From Candidatus Melainabacteria bacterium MEL.A1 (GTDB lineage Bacteria > Cyanobacteriota > Vampirovibrionia > Gastranaerophilales > Gastranaerophilaceae): a stretch of 64,000 bases of DNA. The position numbers and the translations under genes are program-made. The notes below the pieces were generated by a model. It saw only the letters and a program-made list of their open reading frames with translations. It was not told the DNA's origin and searched no databases. Positions 35,458 through 43,530 of this stretch are shown piece by piece (within the stretch, counting starts at the first letter, position 1; each line of letters begins with the position of its first letter). The stretch is taken from contig CP017245.1 in NCBI GenBank assembly GCA_001765415.1, positions 1,178,001 through 1,242,000 on the forward strand. Direction: 5' to 3'.

Positions 35458-36678
35458 ATGAGAAACATCATGAAAAAAAGTATTATATTTTTAGGAGCAT
35501 TTTTGCTTCTTTCTGGTTGGGTAATCAGGGATAATGTTTTTGCATACAGTCCGGTGGATTTGTACGACAATGTTTGGCGATTAATTAATAGCAAGTTTGT
35601 TGACCAATCTAATAACCAACAAAATTGGGCTAAATGGCGACATAAATATGATAACCAAATTCGTACAAATGAAGACGCATATGTGGCAATTAATACAATG
35701 GTTGCAAGTTTGAATGATCCATATACCAAGTTTTTAGATCCAAAAGAATTTGCAGATGAAACAAGTTCAATTAAAGGTTCTTTGAAAGGTATTGGTATTC
35801 AGATCGGTGTAAAAGACGGCAAATTAATGGTTATTGCACCAATTGAAGATACTCCGGCTGAAAGAGCTGGACTTCAAGCAGATGATGAAATCCTAGAAAT
35901 TGATGGTGTTAGCACTAAAGGGATTACGGTAGATAAAGCTGCTGACAAAATTAGAGGTAAAGAAGGAACTCAAGTAACTTTGCTTGTAAAACGCAAAGAT
36001 GTAGCTCCAAAAACGTACACAATTACTCGTGCAGAAATCGAAATTAAATCAATTTCACAAAAATTGCCTACAGATATGACAATTCCAAATGATTTTTGTT
36101 ATATCAGATTAAGCTCATTTATCAGCAGAAATGCGGCGACTGAATTTGGTAATATTTTGAACACAAATAGAAATAAAAAAGGTTTTATTATTGACCTTAG
36201 ATCAAATCCTGGCGGACTTTTGACTAATGCAATTTATATTTCGGATATGTTCTTAGATGGCGGAACAATCGTAAGTACAGTTGATAGAGATGGTTATAAA
36301 GAAACTCAGAGAGCATCTGCAGGTGTTTATACTAAAAAACCGGTTGTTGTATTGATTAACAAAGGTTCTGCATCAGCTTCAGAAATCTTTTCGGGAGCGA
36401 TGAAAGATAACCATAGAGCGGTAATTATTGGTGAGCAATCTTTCGGAAAAGGCTTGGTTCAAGAGATTAACAAACTTCCTTATGAATCAGGAATTAACAT
36501 TACAATCCAAAAATACTTAACTCCAAACGGAACTGATATCAATAAAAAAGGTATTACGCCAGATATTATGGTTAAGTTGACAGAAGATGATGTTAAAAAC
36601 AAAAACGACTTGCAGTTGAAAAAAGCAGTAGAAGTGTTGTCAAAAATGACATCAGGGCAATCAATTGCAATTTACTAA
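35458..36678 (+). CDS. Carboxyl-terminal processing protease (S41 family)
   Basis: 406 residues. A signal peptide or anchor (about 1-26) is followed by a helical region, a PDZ domain (KGIGIQIGVKDGKLMVIAPIEDTPAERAGLQADDEILEIDG) and the S41 catalytic core. The serine nucleophile lies in KGSASASEIFSGAMKD and the lysine base in GEQSFGKGLVQ. Exported Ser-Lys protease processing C-termini of envelope proteins. Cyanobacterial relatives include CtpA-C. GGAGG lies 12 nt before the ATG. Confidence 0.94.
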   Translation: MRNIMKKSIIFLGAFLLLSGWVIRDNVFAYSPVDLYDNVWRLINSKFVDQSNNQQNWAKWRHKYDNQIRTNEDAYVAINTMVASLNDPYTKFLDPKEFADETSSIKGSLKGIGIQIGVKDGKLMVIAPIEDTPAERAGLQADDEILEIDGVSTKGITVDKAADKIRGKEGTQVTLLVKRKDVAPKTYTITRAEIEIKSISQKLPTDMTIPNDFCYIRLSSFISRNAATEFGNILNTNRNKKGFIIDLRSNPGGLLTNAIYISDMFLDGGTIVSTVDRDGYKETQRASAGVYTKKPVVVLINKGSASASEIFSGAMKDNHRAVIIGEQSFGKGLVQEINKLPYESGINITIQKYLTPNGTDINKKGITPDIMVKLTEDDVKNKNDLQLKKAVEVLSKMTSGQSIAIY

Positions 36679-36698
36679 GAAAGAATTTGATACAAACG

Positions 36699-36730
36699 AA
36701 AACAGGAGCTATTTAGCTCCTGTTTTTTTA
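36699..36730 (+). terminator. Terminator of the S41 protease gene
   Basis: A perfect AAAACAGGAGCT/AGCTCCTGTTTT stem with an ATTT loop and T run, 20 nt after the stop. Confidence 0.93.
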
Positions 36731-36828
36731 TTCTAATAATTGGGGATATTCAATGCAAGAAAAAGGGGTAATTGAAAAATATTTTATTTTAATTTATATT
36801 GATTTTTGGATAAATTATAGTAGGTAAA

Positions 36829-37254
36829 ATGTCAGACAATATCAAAGAAATAATAATTTATATATGCTCTTTTCTGTTTATTTGTTTTTCAAAAACAATT
36901 TTTTGGACATTATATATTGTTTTTAACCAAAATTTGGGAAGAAGTATAATGTTCGGCTTGATTTGGTTGGGATTTTTGTCAATTTTGATAAAATTGATTG
37001 CTCCTATTATTTTGAGTTATTGTGTGATAAAGAAATCCAAAAACCATTTTCTTTTGAATATCTACAATAATTTAAAAACTCCGTTAATTATATTGCTTTA
37101 TTTGTTTTTATTTGATTTTGTTATTAGAAACTTTATCGTAAAGCAGGGTTTTTATTATGATGCGTATTATTCAATGTTCGGCTTGTCAAATGTATTTGCG
37201 ATAATTTATATAATTGCAATTATTAATACTATTTATGAGCGAAAACGAACCTAA
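36829..37254 (+). CDS. Small integral membrane protein
   Basis: 141 residues with four predicted transmembrane helices (about 7-28, 41-62, 82-104, 115-136) and short basic loops. No domain recognised. A TATAGT box lies 7 nt before the ATG, with AGGTAAA in between that could be a weak ribosome site. The stop codon abuts the stop of the convergent MATE gene. Confidence 0.68.
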   Translation: MSDNIKEIIIYICSFLFICFSKTIFWTLYIVFNQNLGRSIMFGLIWLGFLSILIKLIAPIILSYCVIKKSKNHFLLNIYNNLKTPLIILLYLFLFDFVIRNFIVKQGFYYDAYYSMFGLSNVFAIIYIIAIINTIYERKRT

Positions 37255-38613
37255 TTATTTTCCTCGCAATTCTTTATAAACAATCTTTCTTATACTGTAC
37301 AAATAGCCGAAGAATAGAACGGTTGAAGCACTTACCCATGCAATCGGCCCTGAATAAAACATTCCGATATAACCGAACTTTATTGCTAGATATACCGCTG
37401 CAAAGGCTCTCATTACAAGTTCTGCAACACAAGCAAGGGTTGGAAAAATGGTTTCTCCCATTCCTTGTAATGCGTTTCTGTAAATGAAAATTTGTCCTAA
37501 GAAAAAATAGAAAATCGTACTTATCAAAAGGTAACTGTGTGCGATATTGATAATATCTTTTGTGGCAGTTCCGATAAATGCTCCGATAATATCAGTTCCC
37601 CATAAACGCATTACAAATGCCATACAGATACTCAAAATTATGTTTATAGTAGATGTCTTTATTACGCCTAACCTAATTCTTTTGAATTTTTTCGCTCCAT
37701 AGTTTTGAGCAACATAAGCAGCTAGTGCAACACCAAATGACATCATTGGTAGAGTTGCAATTTGTTCAATTCTTAGTGCAGCCGTTAATGCTGCAATTAC
37801 ATTAGCTCCAAATGAATTACAAACACTTTGAATAATCAAAATTCCCACACCTATTATGGAAAATTGGATTGCCATTGGAACTCCTACTCGCAAATGTTCC
37901 CAACTTGATTTGTAAAATTCGTTTAGACTAAATTGAAAATCTTTTTTGTATAAATGTAAAATAGGTAATTTATATTTAATGAAAATTAAGCAAAGTAAAA
38001 ATGAAATTCCTTGTGAAAGGATTACGGCAATCGCCGATCCGGGAACTCCCATGTGAAAACTTTTGATAAATACAAGCGCAAGTACGATATTGATTAATGA
38101 TGCAATAATTAAAAAATATAACGGAGTTTTACTATCCCCTAAAGCTCTGATTATGCTTGCTAAAAGGTTATATAAAGTTGTTGCGATTAAGCCAATTATA
38201 ATGATTTGAACATACCAATATGCGTTATGGTAAATATTTTGTGGAACATTCATCCAATACAAAATCGGTTTCATTAAAATACAACAAACCAATGAAAAAA
38301 CAATGGTTACAATAACGCTTAAAATAGTTGAAATAATGGCAGAATTTCTTACACCATCTATGTCTTTAGCGCCATACCTTTGACCTGTTATGACTGCAAA
38401 ACCGTTTGTTAATCCGACAATTACAAAAGTTATCAAAAAGAATAATGGCGCAACTGCACCAACTGCCGCAAAAGCTTCTACACCAAGAGTTCTTCCGACA
38501 ATTACGAGGTCTGCAATATTATATAGTTGTTGAAAAATGTTCCCAATTAATAACGGAACTGAAAAAAGCAAAATGTGTCTAAGGGGGCTGCCTTTTGTCA
38601 TATCAGTAATCAT
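37255..38613 (-). CDS. MATE-family efflux transporter
   Basis: A 452-residue, 12-helix cation-coupled multidrug exporter of the NorM/DinF clan. The N-terminus GSPLRHILLFSVPLLIGNIFQQLYNIADLVIVGRTLG is the typical MATE start, with the conserved pattern repeated in the second half (ALRIEQIATLPMMSFGVALAAYVAQNYGA). AGGAAAAATTTT precedes the ATG. A helix-turn-helix gene lies just upstream on the same strand, 33 nt away, and might control it. Confidence 0.93.
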   Translation of the reverse strand: MITDMTKGSPLRHILLFSVPLLIGNIFQQLYNIADLVIVGRTLGVEAFAAVGAVAPLFFLITFVIVGLTNGFAVITGQRYGAKDIDGVRNSAIISTILSVIVTIVFSLVCCILMKPILYWMNVPQNIYHNAYWYVQIIIIGLIATTLYNLLASIIRALGDSKTPLYFLIIASLINIVLALVFIKSFHMGVPGSAIAVILSQGISFLLCLIFIKYKLPILHLYKKDFQFSLNEFYKSSWEHLRVGVPMAIQFSIIGVGILIIQSVCNSFGANVIAALTAALRIEQIATLPMMSFGVALAAYVAQNYGAKKFKRIRLGVIKTSTINIILSICMAFVMRLWGTDIIGAFIGTATKDIINIAHSYLLISTIFYFFLGQIFIYRNALQGMGETIFPTLACVAELVMRAFAAVYLAIKFGYIGMFYSGPIAWVSASTVLFFGYLYSIRKIVYKELRGK

Positions 38614-38646
38614 AAAATTTTTCCTAAAATAAATTTAATTACTTTG

Positions 38647-38961
38647 CTACTTTATTATATTATAAAACTGATATAAAATTCGCAAGTTTTTATCATCAGA
38701 TTTAATATAAGAAATAAGTTCCCCTCTAATTTCTTCCAAATCCTTTTGATGCTCAAAATCAAACAAATCCTTTGGAGTAACGCCTAAAGTATCAGCAAGT
38801 TTACTTATTTTTTCGGCTCTGATAAAACTTTTTCCGCATTCGATTTTACTCAAATTTCGTTCAGCAATATCTATAGCCTCCGCAAGTTCTTCTTGAGAGA
38901 GCTTTTTCTTTATTCGTAATTCTTTAACTTTTTTGCCAAAAAGGGTTTTAATATCTTTCAT
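38647..38961 (-). CDS. XRE-family helix-turn-helix regulator
   Basis: 104 residues. The HTH occupies about 7-62: VKELRIKKKLSQEELAEAIDIAERNLSKIECGKSFIRAEKISKLADTLGVTPKDLF. The tail is charged. AGAGGAAC precedes the start. It is encoded just upstream of the MATE gene on the same strand, so the two may form an operon. It may also act on the promoter at 39028 in the divergent spacer. Confidence 0.88.
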   Translation of the reverse strand: MKDIKTLFGKKVKELRIKKKLSQEELAEAIDIAERNLSKIECGKSFIRAEKISKLADTLGVTPKDLFDFEHQKDLEEIRGELISYIKSDDKNLRILYQFYNIIK

Positions 38962-39027
38962 AGTTCCTCTTGTAAGTATATATTTTTATTCTGACAAGAT
39001 TAACGATATAAAAAATAGTTTATATAA

Positions 39028-39056
39028 TTGACAAAGTATCTAAAAAATTGTATATT
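39028..39056 (+). promoter_or_regulatory. Promoter of the prepilin gene
   Basis: TTGACA (39028-39033), 17-nt spacer, TATATT (39051-39056), giving a roughly 50-nt leader with TGGAG before the ATG at 39113. Confidence 0.75.
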
Positions 39057-39112
39057 AAGATGTAAAATATAGATTTATTGAATATATAGTATTTAAAAAA
39101 TGGAGTGAATAG

Positions 39113-40102
39113 ATGGGCTTGAATTTTTATTGGAATAAAAAAGTTGTTAAATGTATAGGAGCCTGGAGGCAAAGAAACGAAGTCGCTAGGTTGCGCAACA
39201 AGTGTGTAATGACATGTTATTTGTGCCCTCGCCCATTTGGGGAGAGGGTTAGGGAGAGGGGCTACTTAGGTGCTTCGCATATTAACCGCCTAGCAGCCTT
39301 TACATTGGCGGAGGGTGCTACGCACGTAGCCAGTTGGAACAATTCTCGTAAAATAGCCTTTACATTAGCTGAGGTCTTAATCACTCTCGGCATAATCGGA
39401 ATTGTTGCGGCAATGACGATGCCAGTACTTATCCAAAAAACTAAAGAAAAAGAAACGATTTCTAAGTTGAAAAAGTTTAATAGCGTAATGAACCAAGCTT
39501 TTACTATAGCAAAAGTTCAAAATGGCGAAGTTGAAGACTGGGGATTGCAAGTTGCCGGACAAACTGCGGATCCGGATGAAAATCAACAAGCCATAAATAA
39601 GCAAATGACAGATAAGGTTTGGGATATTTTAAGCCCTAACTTAAAAATAACTTCAAGATGTACGGCAACAAAAGGGGATTGTGTTCAATATGATAGATAT
39701 TCTTTAGATGGAACAAAATTTAATTACTTTGAGCCGATGGTGATTTTTGCTGATGGATCCGTAATTGTTGGAACAACTGTGTTTAATGCCACATGCAATG
39801 GAGTGCGAGGAACAAGTGAAAATTTAAAACATATATGTGGAGAAGTTTTTGTAGACATAAATGGTTCCAAACCCCCTAATGCGACCGGTAAGGATGTATT
39901 TATATTTTATTTTACCAAATATGGAGTTTTACCTGCTGGAACGAAAGATGAAACAGTTTTCACAATGGATAAATATTGTAATAAAGGCGAAACGAATATT
40001 TTGAACGGTTATGGTTGTGCAGCGTGGATTATATATAATGAGAATATGGATTATTTGCATTGTGACGATTTATCATGGGATGGCAAGAAAAGTTGTAAAT
40101 AA
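39113..40102 (+). CDS. Type IV pilin-like / pseudopilin protein with long duplicated leader
   Basis: The prepilin cleavage motif AFTLAEVLITLGIIGIVAAM near residue 83 starts a classical hydrophobic helix, followed by a globular domain with several cysteines (TSRCTATKGDC, ATCNGV, HICGE, YCNKG, YGCAA). Normal leaders are under 30 residues. Here about 80 precede the motif, including a second copy (AAFTLAEGATHVASW), and the DNA inside the leader carries a GC-rich repeat. Either the leader really is long or translation begins at an unrecognised internal site. Processed by PilD-type peptidase at the membrane. Confidence 0.8.
   Translation: MGLNFYWNKKVVKCIGAWRQRNEVARLRNKCVMTCYLCPRPFGERVRERGYLGASHINRLAAFTLAEGATHVASWNNSRKIAFTLAEVLITLGIIGIVAAMTMPVLIQKTKEKETISKLKKFNSVMNQAFTIAKVQNGEVEDWGLQVAGQTADPDENQQAINKQMTDKVWDILSPNLKITSRCTATKGDCVQYDRYSLDGTKFNYFEPMVIFADGSVIVGTTVFNATCNGVRGTSENLKHICGEVFVDINGSKPPNATGKDVFIFYFTKYGVLPAGTKDETVFTMDKYCNKGETNILNGYGCAAWIIYNENMDYLHCDDLSWDGKKSCK
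39225..39263. repeat. GC-rich dispersed repeat inside the prepilin leader
   Basis: CCCTCGCCC...GGGGAGAGGG with a following TTAGGGAGAGGGG. This 'CCCTCTCCC/GGGAGAGGG' type of element is found dispersed in many bacterial genomes. Its GC content contrasts sharply with the surroundings. It stays in frame within the ORF, contributing the residues CPRPFGERVRERG. Confidence 0.6.
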
Positions 40103-40199
40103 TAACCAAAATAAAAGACTTGCTATTTAAAAACTTTTATGTAAGAATAAAAAATGTCGACGAAAGTTGATAAATTTCAAAATTGAATAAAAGAATTAT

Positions 40200-40273
40200 G
40201 GCAAGGTAGCTCAGCTGGTGAGAGCGCACGGCTCATACCCGTGAGGTCGAGAGTTCGAATCTCTCCCTTGCTA
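40200..40273 (+). tRNA. tRNA-Met (CAT anticodon)
   Basis: A 74-nt cloverleaf. Acceptor GGCAAGG/CCTTGCT (first pair G-T), D arm GCTC/GAGC, anticodon stem CACGG/CCGTG with loop CTCATAC (anticodon CAT), T arm GAGAG/CTCTC with TTCGAAT, discriminator A. CCA is not encoded. The anticodon stem lacks the three G-C pairs of initiator tRNA, so this is elongator Met, or possibly Ile2 with lysidine. It marks the left edge of the accessory island. Confidence 0.93.
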
Positions 40274-40281
40274 TTTTATTT

Positions 40282-40306
40282 AGAGGGTTTTGACACCCTC
40301 TTTTTT
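40282..40306 (+). terminator. Terminator of the tRNA gene
   Basis: AGAGGGT/ACACCCTCT-type stem followed by six T residues. Confidence 0.82.
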
Positions 40307-40319
40307 AATGCAAATTTTT

Positions 40320-40339
40320 GTGGGTAATGTGTGGGTAAT
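40320..40339. repeat. Tandem GTGGGTAAT repeats near the tRNA
   Basis: Two GTGGGTAAT copies at 40320 and 40331 (11-bp spacing, one helical turn). Lying between a tRNA and an integrase-containing island, they could be integrase arm-binding sites. This is inferred. Confidence 0.35.
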
Positions 40340-40360
40340 TGCAAAAATGCAACTAAAAAC

Positions 40361-41470
40361 TTAAACATTAACCTTTTCCTTTAATATTCCCCTAGTTTTA
40401 TCGTGTTGATATATCAACCTAACTCTTCTCATAACTTCCTCTTCTTCAATTATTTCAGTAATATTATTGATATAATTTTCTTGAGCTTCTTCATTATGAT
40501 AATAAATATTTATAATTGCATTTTGGTTTATTAAAAATAAGTGTTCTAATATATTTTTGTCTGTTTCATCTAAAGAATGCCCAATCACATGAAATACAGG
40601 CTTTATAACTTTTCCATATTTAGTTAATTCTTTTAAAAGATTTTGGTAATCTTCTATTGTACCGTATTTATGTCTTTGATTATGTTTTCTGAAAACATTA
40701 AATTCATAAGGAATAGCACTTCTTGGATTTCCGTTTTGAGGTTTATTTTCAAAACTATGAGTCCCTAAAACTAATTTACATGTGTCGTTGTTGCAATTAA
40801 TCTTTCCATGTACGTAATATGGCTTTATATCAAAATCTTTTCCGTATAATCTTTCACAAGTATCAGTATAGTTAAAACTCAAAACAAATAGACTTTTACA
40901 TCCACTCTGCAATGAAAGTGTATATTTGGATTTGGTATCCAAATTAGATAAAACTATTTTATCTAAATAATGTTCAAAAGCATAAGTAAACTCTCTTAAT
41001 TGGTCATATAGGAAGTTTATTAAACCTTTTGAAGTTTTAAAATAAATTTTGTAATTTTCTAAATTCGGATTGGATATAATATAACCTTGTTTACCAAAAT
41101 CTTGATGATATCTGCTATCTTGTAAATTGTCCACTATATTAAAGAAGTCAAAGTAAAAACCTTTTTTAAAGATATTTAAAGACTTATAATTATAGTACTG
41201 TTTATCTATATTCCAAAATATAACTTTATTTATATGTTCAATAACTTTAAAAATTTCTTCTTCTAGATCTATCCAAGTCTCTCCAAATTCCTCATTAGAA
41301 TTAACGTTCCTAGTTAGAAAATGTTTTAACCAAACATTAGTTTGGCAAAATTCTTTAAATTTATCAGGTAATTTGTCATTTTGACAGGCTAATAAAAAAT
41401 CTTTGTAAGTTGTTTTAAGTCCATGAGCTAAATCAAAACCATTTCCAATCACTAAAATATCCATATCCAA
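40361..41470 (-). CDS. AbiH-family abortive-infection protein
   Basis: 369 residues. The N-terminus DILVIGNGFDLAHGLKTTYKDFL is the hallmark of bacteriophage abortive-infection AbiH proteins (G-N-G-F-D-x-A-H-G-L). A later segment (LFVLSFNYTDTCERLYG ... YYVHGKIN ... LVLGTH) and a C-terminal VFHVIGHSLDETDKNILEHLF also fit the family and are reminiscent of SIR2-like folds. It works as a single-gene phage defence in Lactococcus; the mechanism is unresolved. AAAGGA precedes the ATG. It lies between the tRNA and the integrase, a typical defence-island position. Confidence 0.85.
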   Translation of the reverse strand: MDMDILVIGNGFDLAHGLKTTYKDFLLACQNDKLPDKFKEFCQTNVWLKHFLTRNVNSNEEFGETWIDLEEEIFKVIEHINKVIFWNIDKQYYNYKSLNIFKKGFYFDFFNIVDNLQDSRYHQDFGKQGYIISNPNLENYKIYFKTSKGLINFLYDQLREFTYAFEHYLDKIVLSNLDTKSKYTLSLQSGCKSLFVLSFNYTDTCERLYGKDFDIKPYYVHGKINCNNDTCKLVLGTHSFENKPQNGNPRSAIPYEFNVFRKHNQRHKYGTIEDYQNLLKELTKYGKVIKPVFHVIGHSLDETDKNILEHLFLINQNAIINIYYHNEEAQENYINNITEIIEEEEVMRRVRLIYQHDKTRGILKEKVNV

Positions 41471-41519
41471 TCCTTTTTTCTAATTTTATCATGGAAATAA
41501 ATTTTGAATTTTAACTTTT

Positions 41520-42221
41520 TTATTGATAGTTATTTAATATTTCAATTGCTTCTGATTTTCGTTGAGGAACAGGATGTGCATATCGTTGTGTTGTTGTTAA
41601 TTTTGAATGACCTAAGATTTCTTGAACAACAACCAAATCAACTCCTTTTTCTACAAGTCTTGTAGCCACAGTATGACGTAAATCATGAAATCTAAAATTC
41701 TTTATATTAGCTTTTTCCAAAACTTTTTTGAATGATTTTTTCAAATCAACATAAGGTTCAAATGTTTGGGGATTAACAAAGACATAGTCAGAAATTCTTT
41801 GAATATTGCTCAATGTATTACGTAACTTGTCTGATAGCGGTATTTTTCTAGCTTTTCCAGATTTTGTATTCAAAAGTTCTATAAAACCATATTCAAAATC
41901 AATGTTTTCCCATTTTAAATTTAGAATTTCTCCTCTACGCATTCCAGTATGAAGGGCAGTAATAACTATTGACTTTAAAAATAAATATGGTTGTACTATC
42001 TTTTTCTGCTTAGTGTATCTATCAAATACTTCATACTTTCGTTCTATTACAGCAAAAAGTTTTTGTTCTTCTTTAATAGTTAAAAACCTTATTTTGTAAT
42101 TATCTTCTCGTAGTTTGGTAATTTTAGCCAAAGGGTTATTTGTAATGATTTCATTATCAATTCCTAGATTAAACATCTTACTAATAATTTCAAGATACCT
42201 ATTTATTGTAGAATTTTTCAA
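41520..42221 (-). CDS. Tyrosine integrase, 5' end uncertain (possibly truncated)
   Basis: The catalytic domain is intact: [17 protein letters not shown] (Arg I), [24 protein letters not shown] (His-x-x-Arg), [14 protein letters not shown] (His/Tyr). The frame stays open upstream of 42221 for about 50 codons and reads as core-binding domain ([27 protein letters not shown]), but no ATG, GTG or TTG start with a ribosome site is found there. The gene is therefore either 5'-truncated, frameshifted or uses an unusual start. Near the tRNA it probably mediated island integration. Confidence 0.72.
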   Translation of the reverse strand: MKNSTINRYLEIISKMFNLGIDNEIITNNPLAKITKLREDNYKIRFLTIKEEQKLFAVIERKYEVFDRYTKQKKIVQPYLFLKSIVITALHTGMRRGEILNLKWENIDFEYGFIELLNTKSGKARKIPLSDKLRNTLSNIQRISDYVFVNPQTFEPYVDLKKSFKKVLEKANIKNFRFHDLRHTVATRLVEKGVDLVVVQEILGHSKLTTTQRYAHPVPQRKSEAIEILNNYQ

Positions 42222-42479
42222 GTTACGTTCATTTTTTAAATAGCTTTTAAATTCTTCAATATCATTTGGAGTAGTCTTTTGAACAATACTATTTCTGTTG
42301 ATAGTCGTATTGATTGATAAATTATATTCAATATTAAAATTGCTTTGTAAAAATTGAATGAAAATTGTGGTGCAGAAAGGTAAAGTTTTTATTTTTATGT
42401 TAAAATTAAAAAATAGAAGCTTTCTTTTTCAAAAAGCAAGAAGTAGTGATTGTAAAAATAAGTGTATTAAGAAGAAAAA

Positions 42480-43472
42480 ATGGCAGAAAAAATAATCAAA
42501 GTAAAAAATACAGACGACTTTCATGATACAATTGCCAAAATTATTATTTCTAATAATATAAACTTTATTCCAAAGATTAGTGTAATTATTCCTGTGTATA
42601 ATTCCGAACAATATTTAAGAGAATGCTTAGATAGTATTGTAAATCAATCATTATATGAAATAGAAATTATTTGTGTGGATGATGGCAGTACAGATAATTC
42701 TTTGAACATATTAAAAGAGTTTGCGGCTAAAGATTGTAGAATTACTGTAATAAAACAAGAAAATTTATATGCAGGAATTGCTAGAAATGCTGGAATTGCA
42801 ATTGCTAAAGGTGAGTATATAAGTATATTAGATTCTGATGATTGGTTTGAATTGTCAATGTATGAAAAAATGTATAATGCAGCTTTAGAGCGAGAATGCG
42901 ATGTTGTTATTTGCGGTTTTAATGAATTTGATCAAACAAAACATGTTGTAACTAGCAAGCAGGGTGTTTGTAAGCAGTTTTGTGAATTGTTAATCATACC
43001 TGAAGAATATTCAGATAAGTTATTTCAAATTACTAACCCTGCGATATGGAATAAATTGTTTAAGACTTCTTTCATAAACAAATTTAATTTAAAATGTAGT
43101 TATACAAAATCTACAAATGATTTGAATTTCACTTATACTGCGTTATATTCTGCTAAATCTATATATTGTATAAATGAATATTTTATAAATTATAGAATAA
43201 ATTCTGAAAATAGTATTTCTTTAAAGAGGGCGAAATTTATCAATGACTGGATATATAATTTAACAAAATTAAAGAAAGACTTGATAGATAAAAATCTTTT
43301 TAATACTTTTAAAAAGACATATGAGCAATGCGTAATAGGTTGTGGATTGTATGAATATTCTCAATTTAAAGATAAAAAAGATCCAAATATAAAAATTCTT
43401 AAGAAGGGGATTAAAAAGCTTGTGTCAATTAAAAACTATATAAAATTCGTATTTAAAATATTGAAAGAGTAG
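42480..43472 (+). CDS. Family 2 glycosyltransferase
   Basis: 330 residues. The GT-A fold starts at about residue 34: PKISVIIPVYNSEQYLRECLDSIVNQSLYEIEIICVDDGSTDNSLNIL, then RNAGIAIAKGEYISILDSDDWFE with the catalytic D-x-D-like SDD. Close in pattern to WaaB/EpsJ-type enzymes for cell-surface glycans. First gene of a plus-strand run of four in the island. AAGAAG before the ATG is a weak ribosome site. Sugar donor and acceptor unknown. Confidence 0.88.
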   Translation: MAEKIIKVKNTDDFHDTIAKIIISNNINFIPKISVIIPVYNSEQYLRECLDSIVNQSLYEIEIICVDDGSTDNSLNILKEFAAKDCRITVIKQENLYAGIARNAGIAIAKGEYISILDSDDWFELSMYEKMYNAALERECDVVICGFNEFDQTKHVVTSKQGVCKQFCELLIIPEEYSDKLFQITNPAIWNKLFKTSFINKFNLKCSYTKSTNDLNFTYTALYSAKSIYCINEYFINYRINSENSISLKRAKFINDWIYNLTKLKKDLIDKNLFNTFKKTYEQCVIGCGLYEYSQFKDKKDPNIKILKKGIKKLVSIKNYIKFVFKILKE

Positions 43473-43530
43473 TTGATTATAATAATTATTATTAATTATT
43501 GTGGTATATAAAAAATAAGGAAGACAGAAA

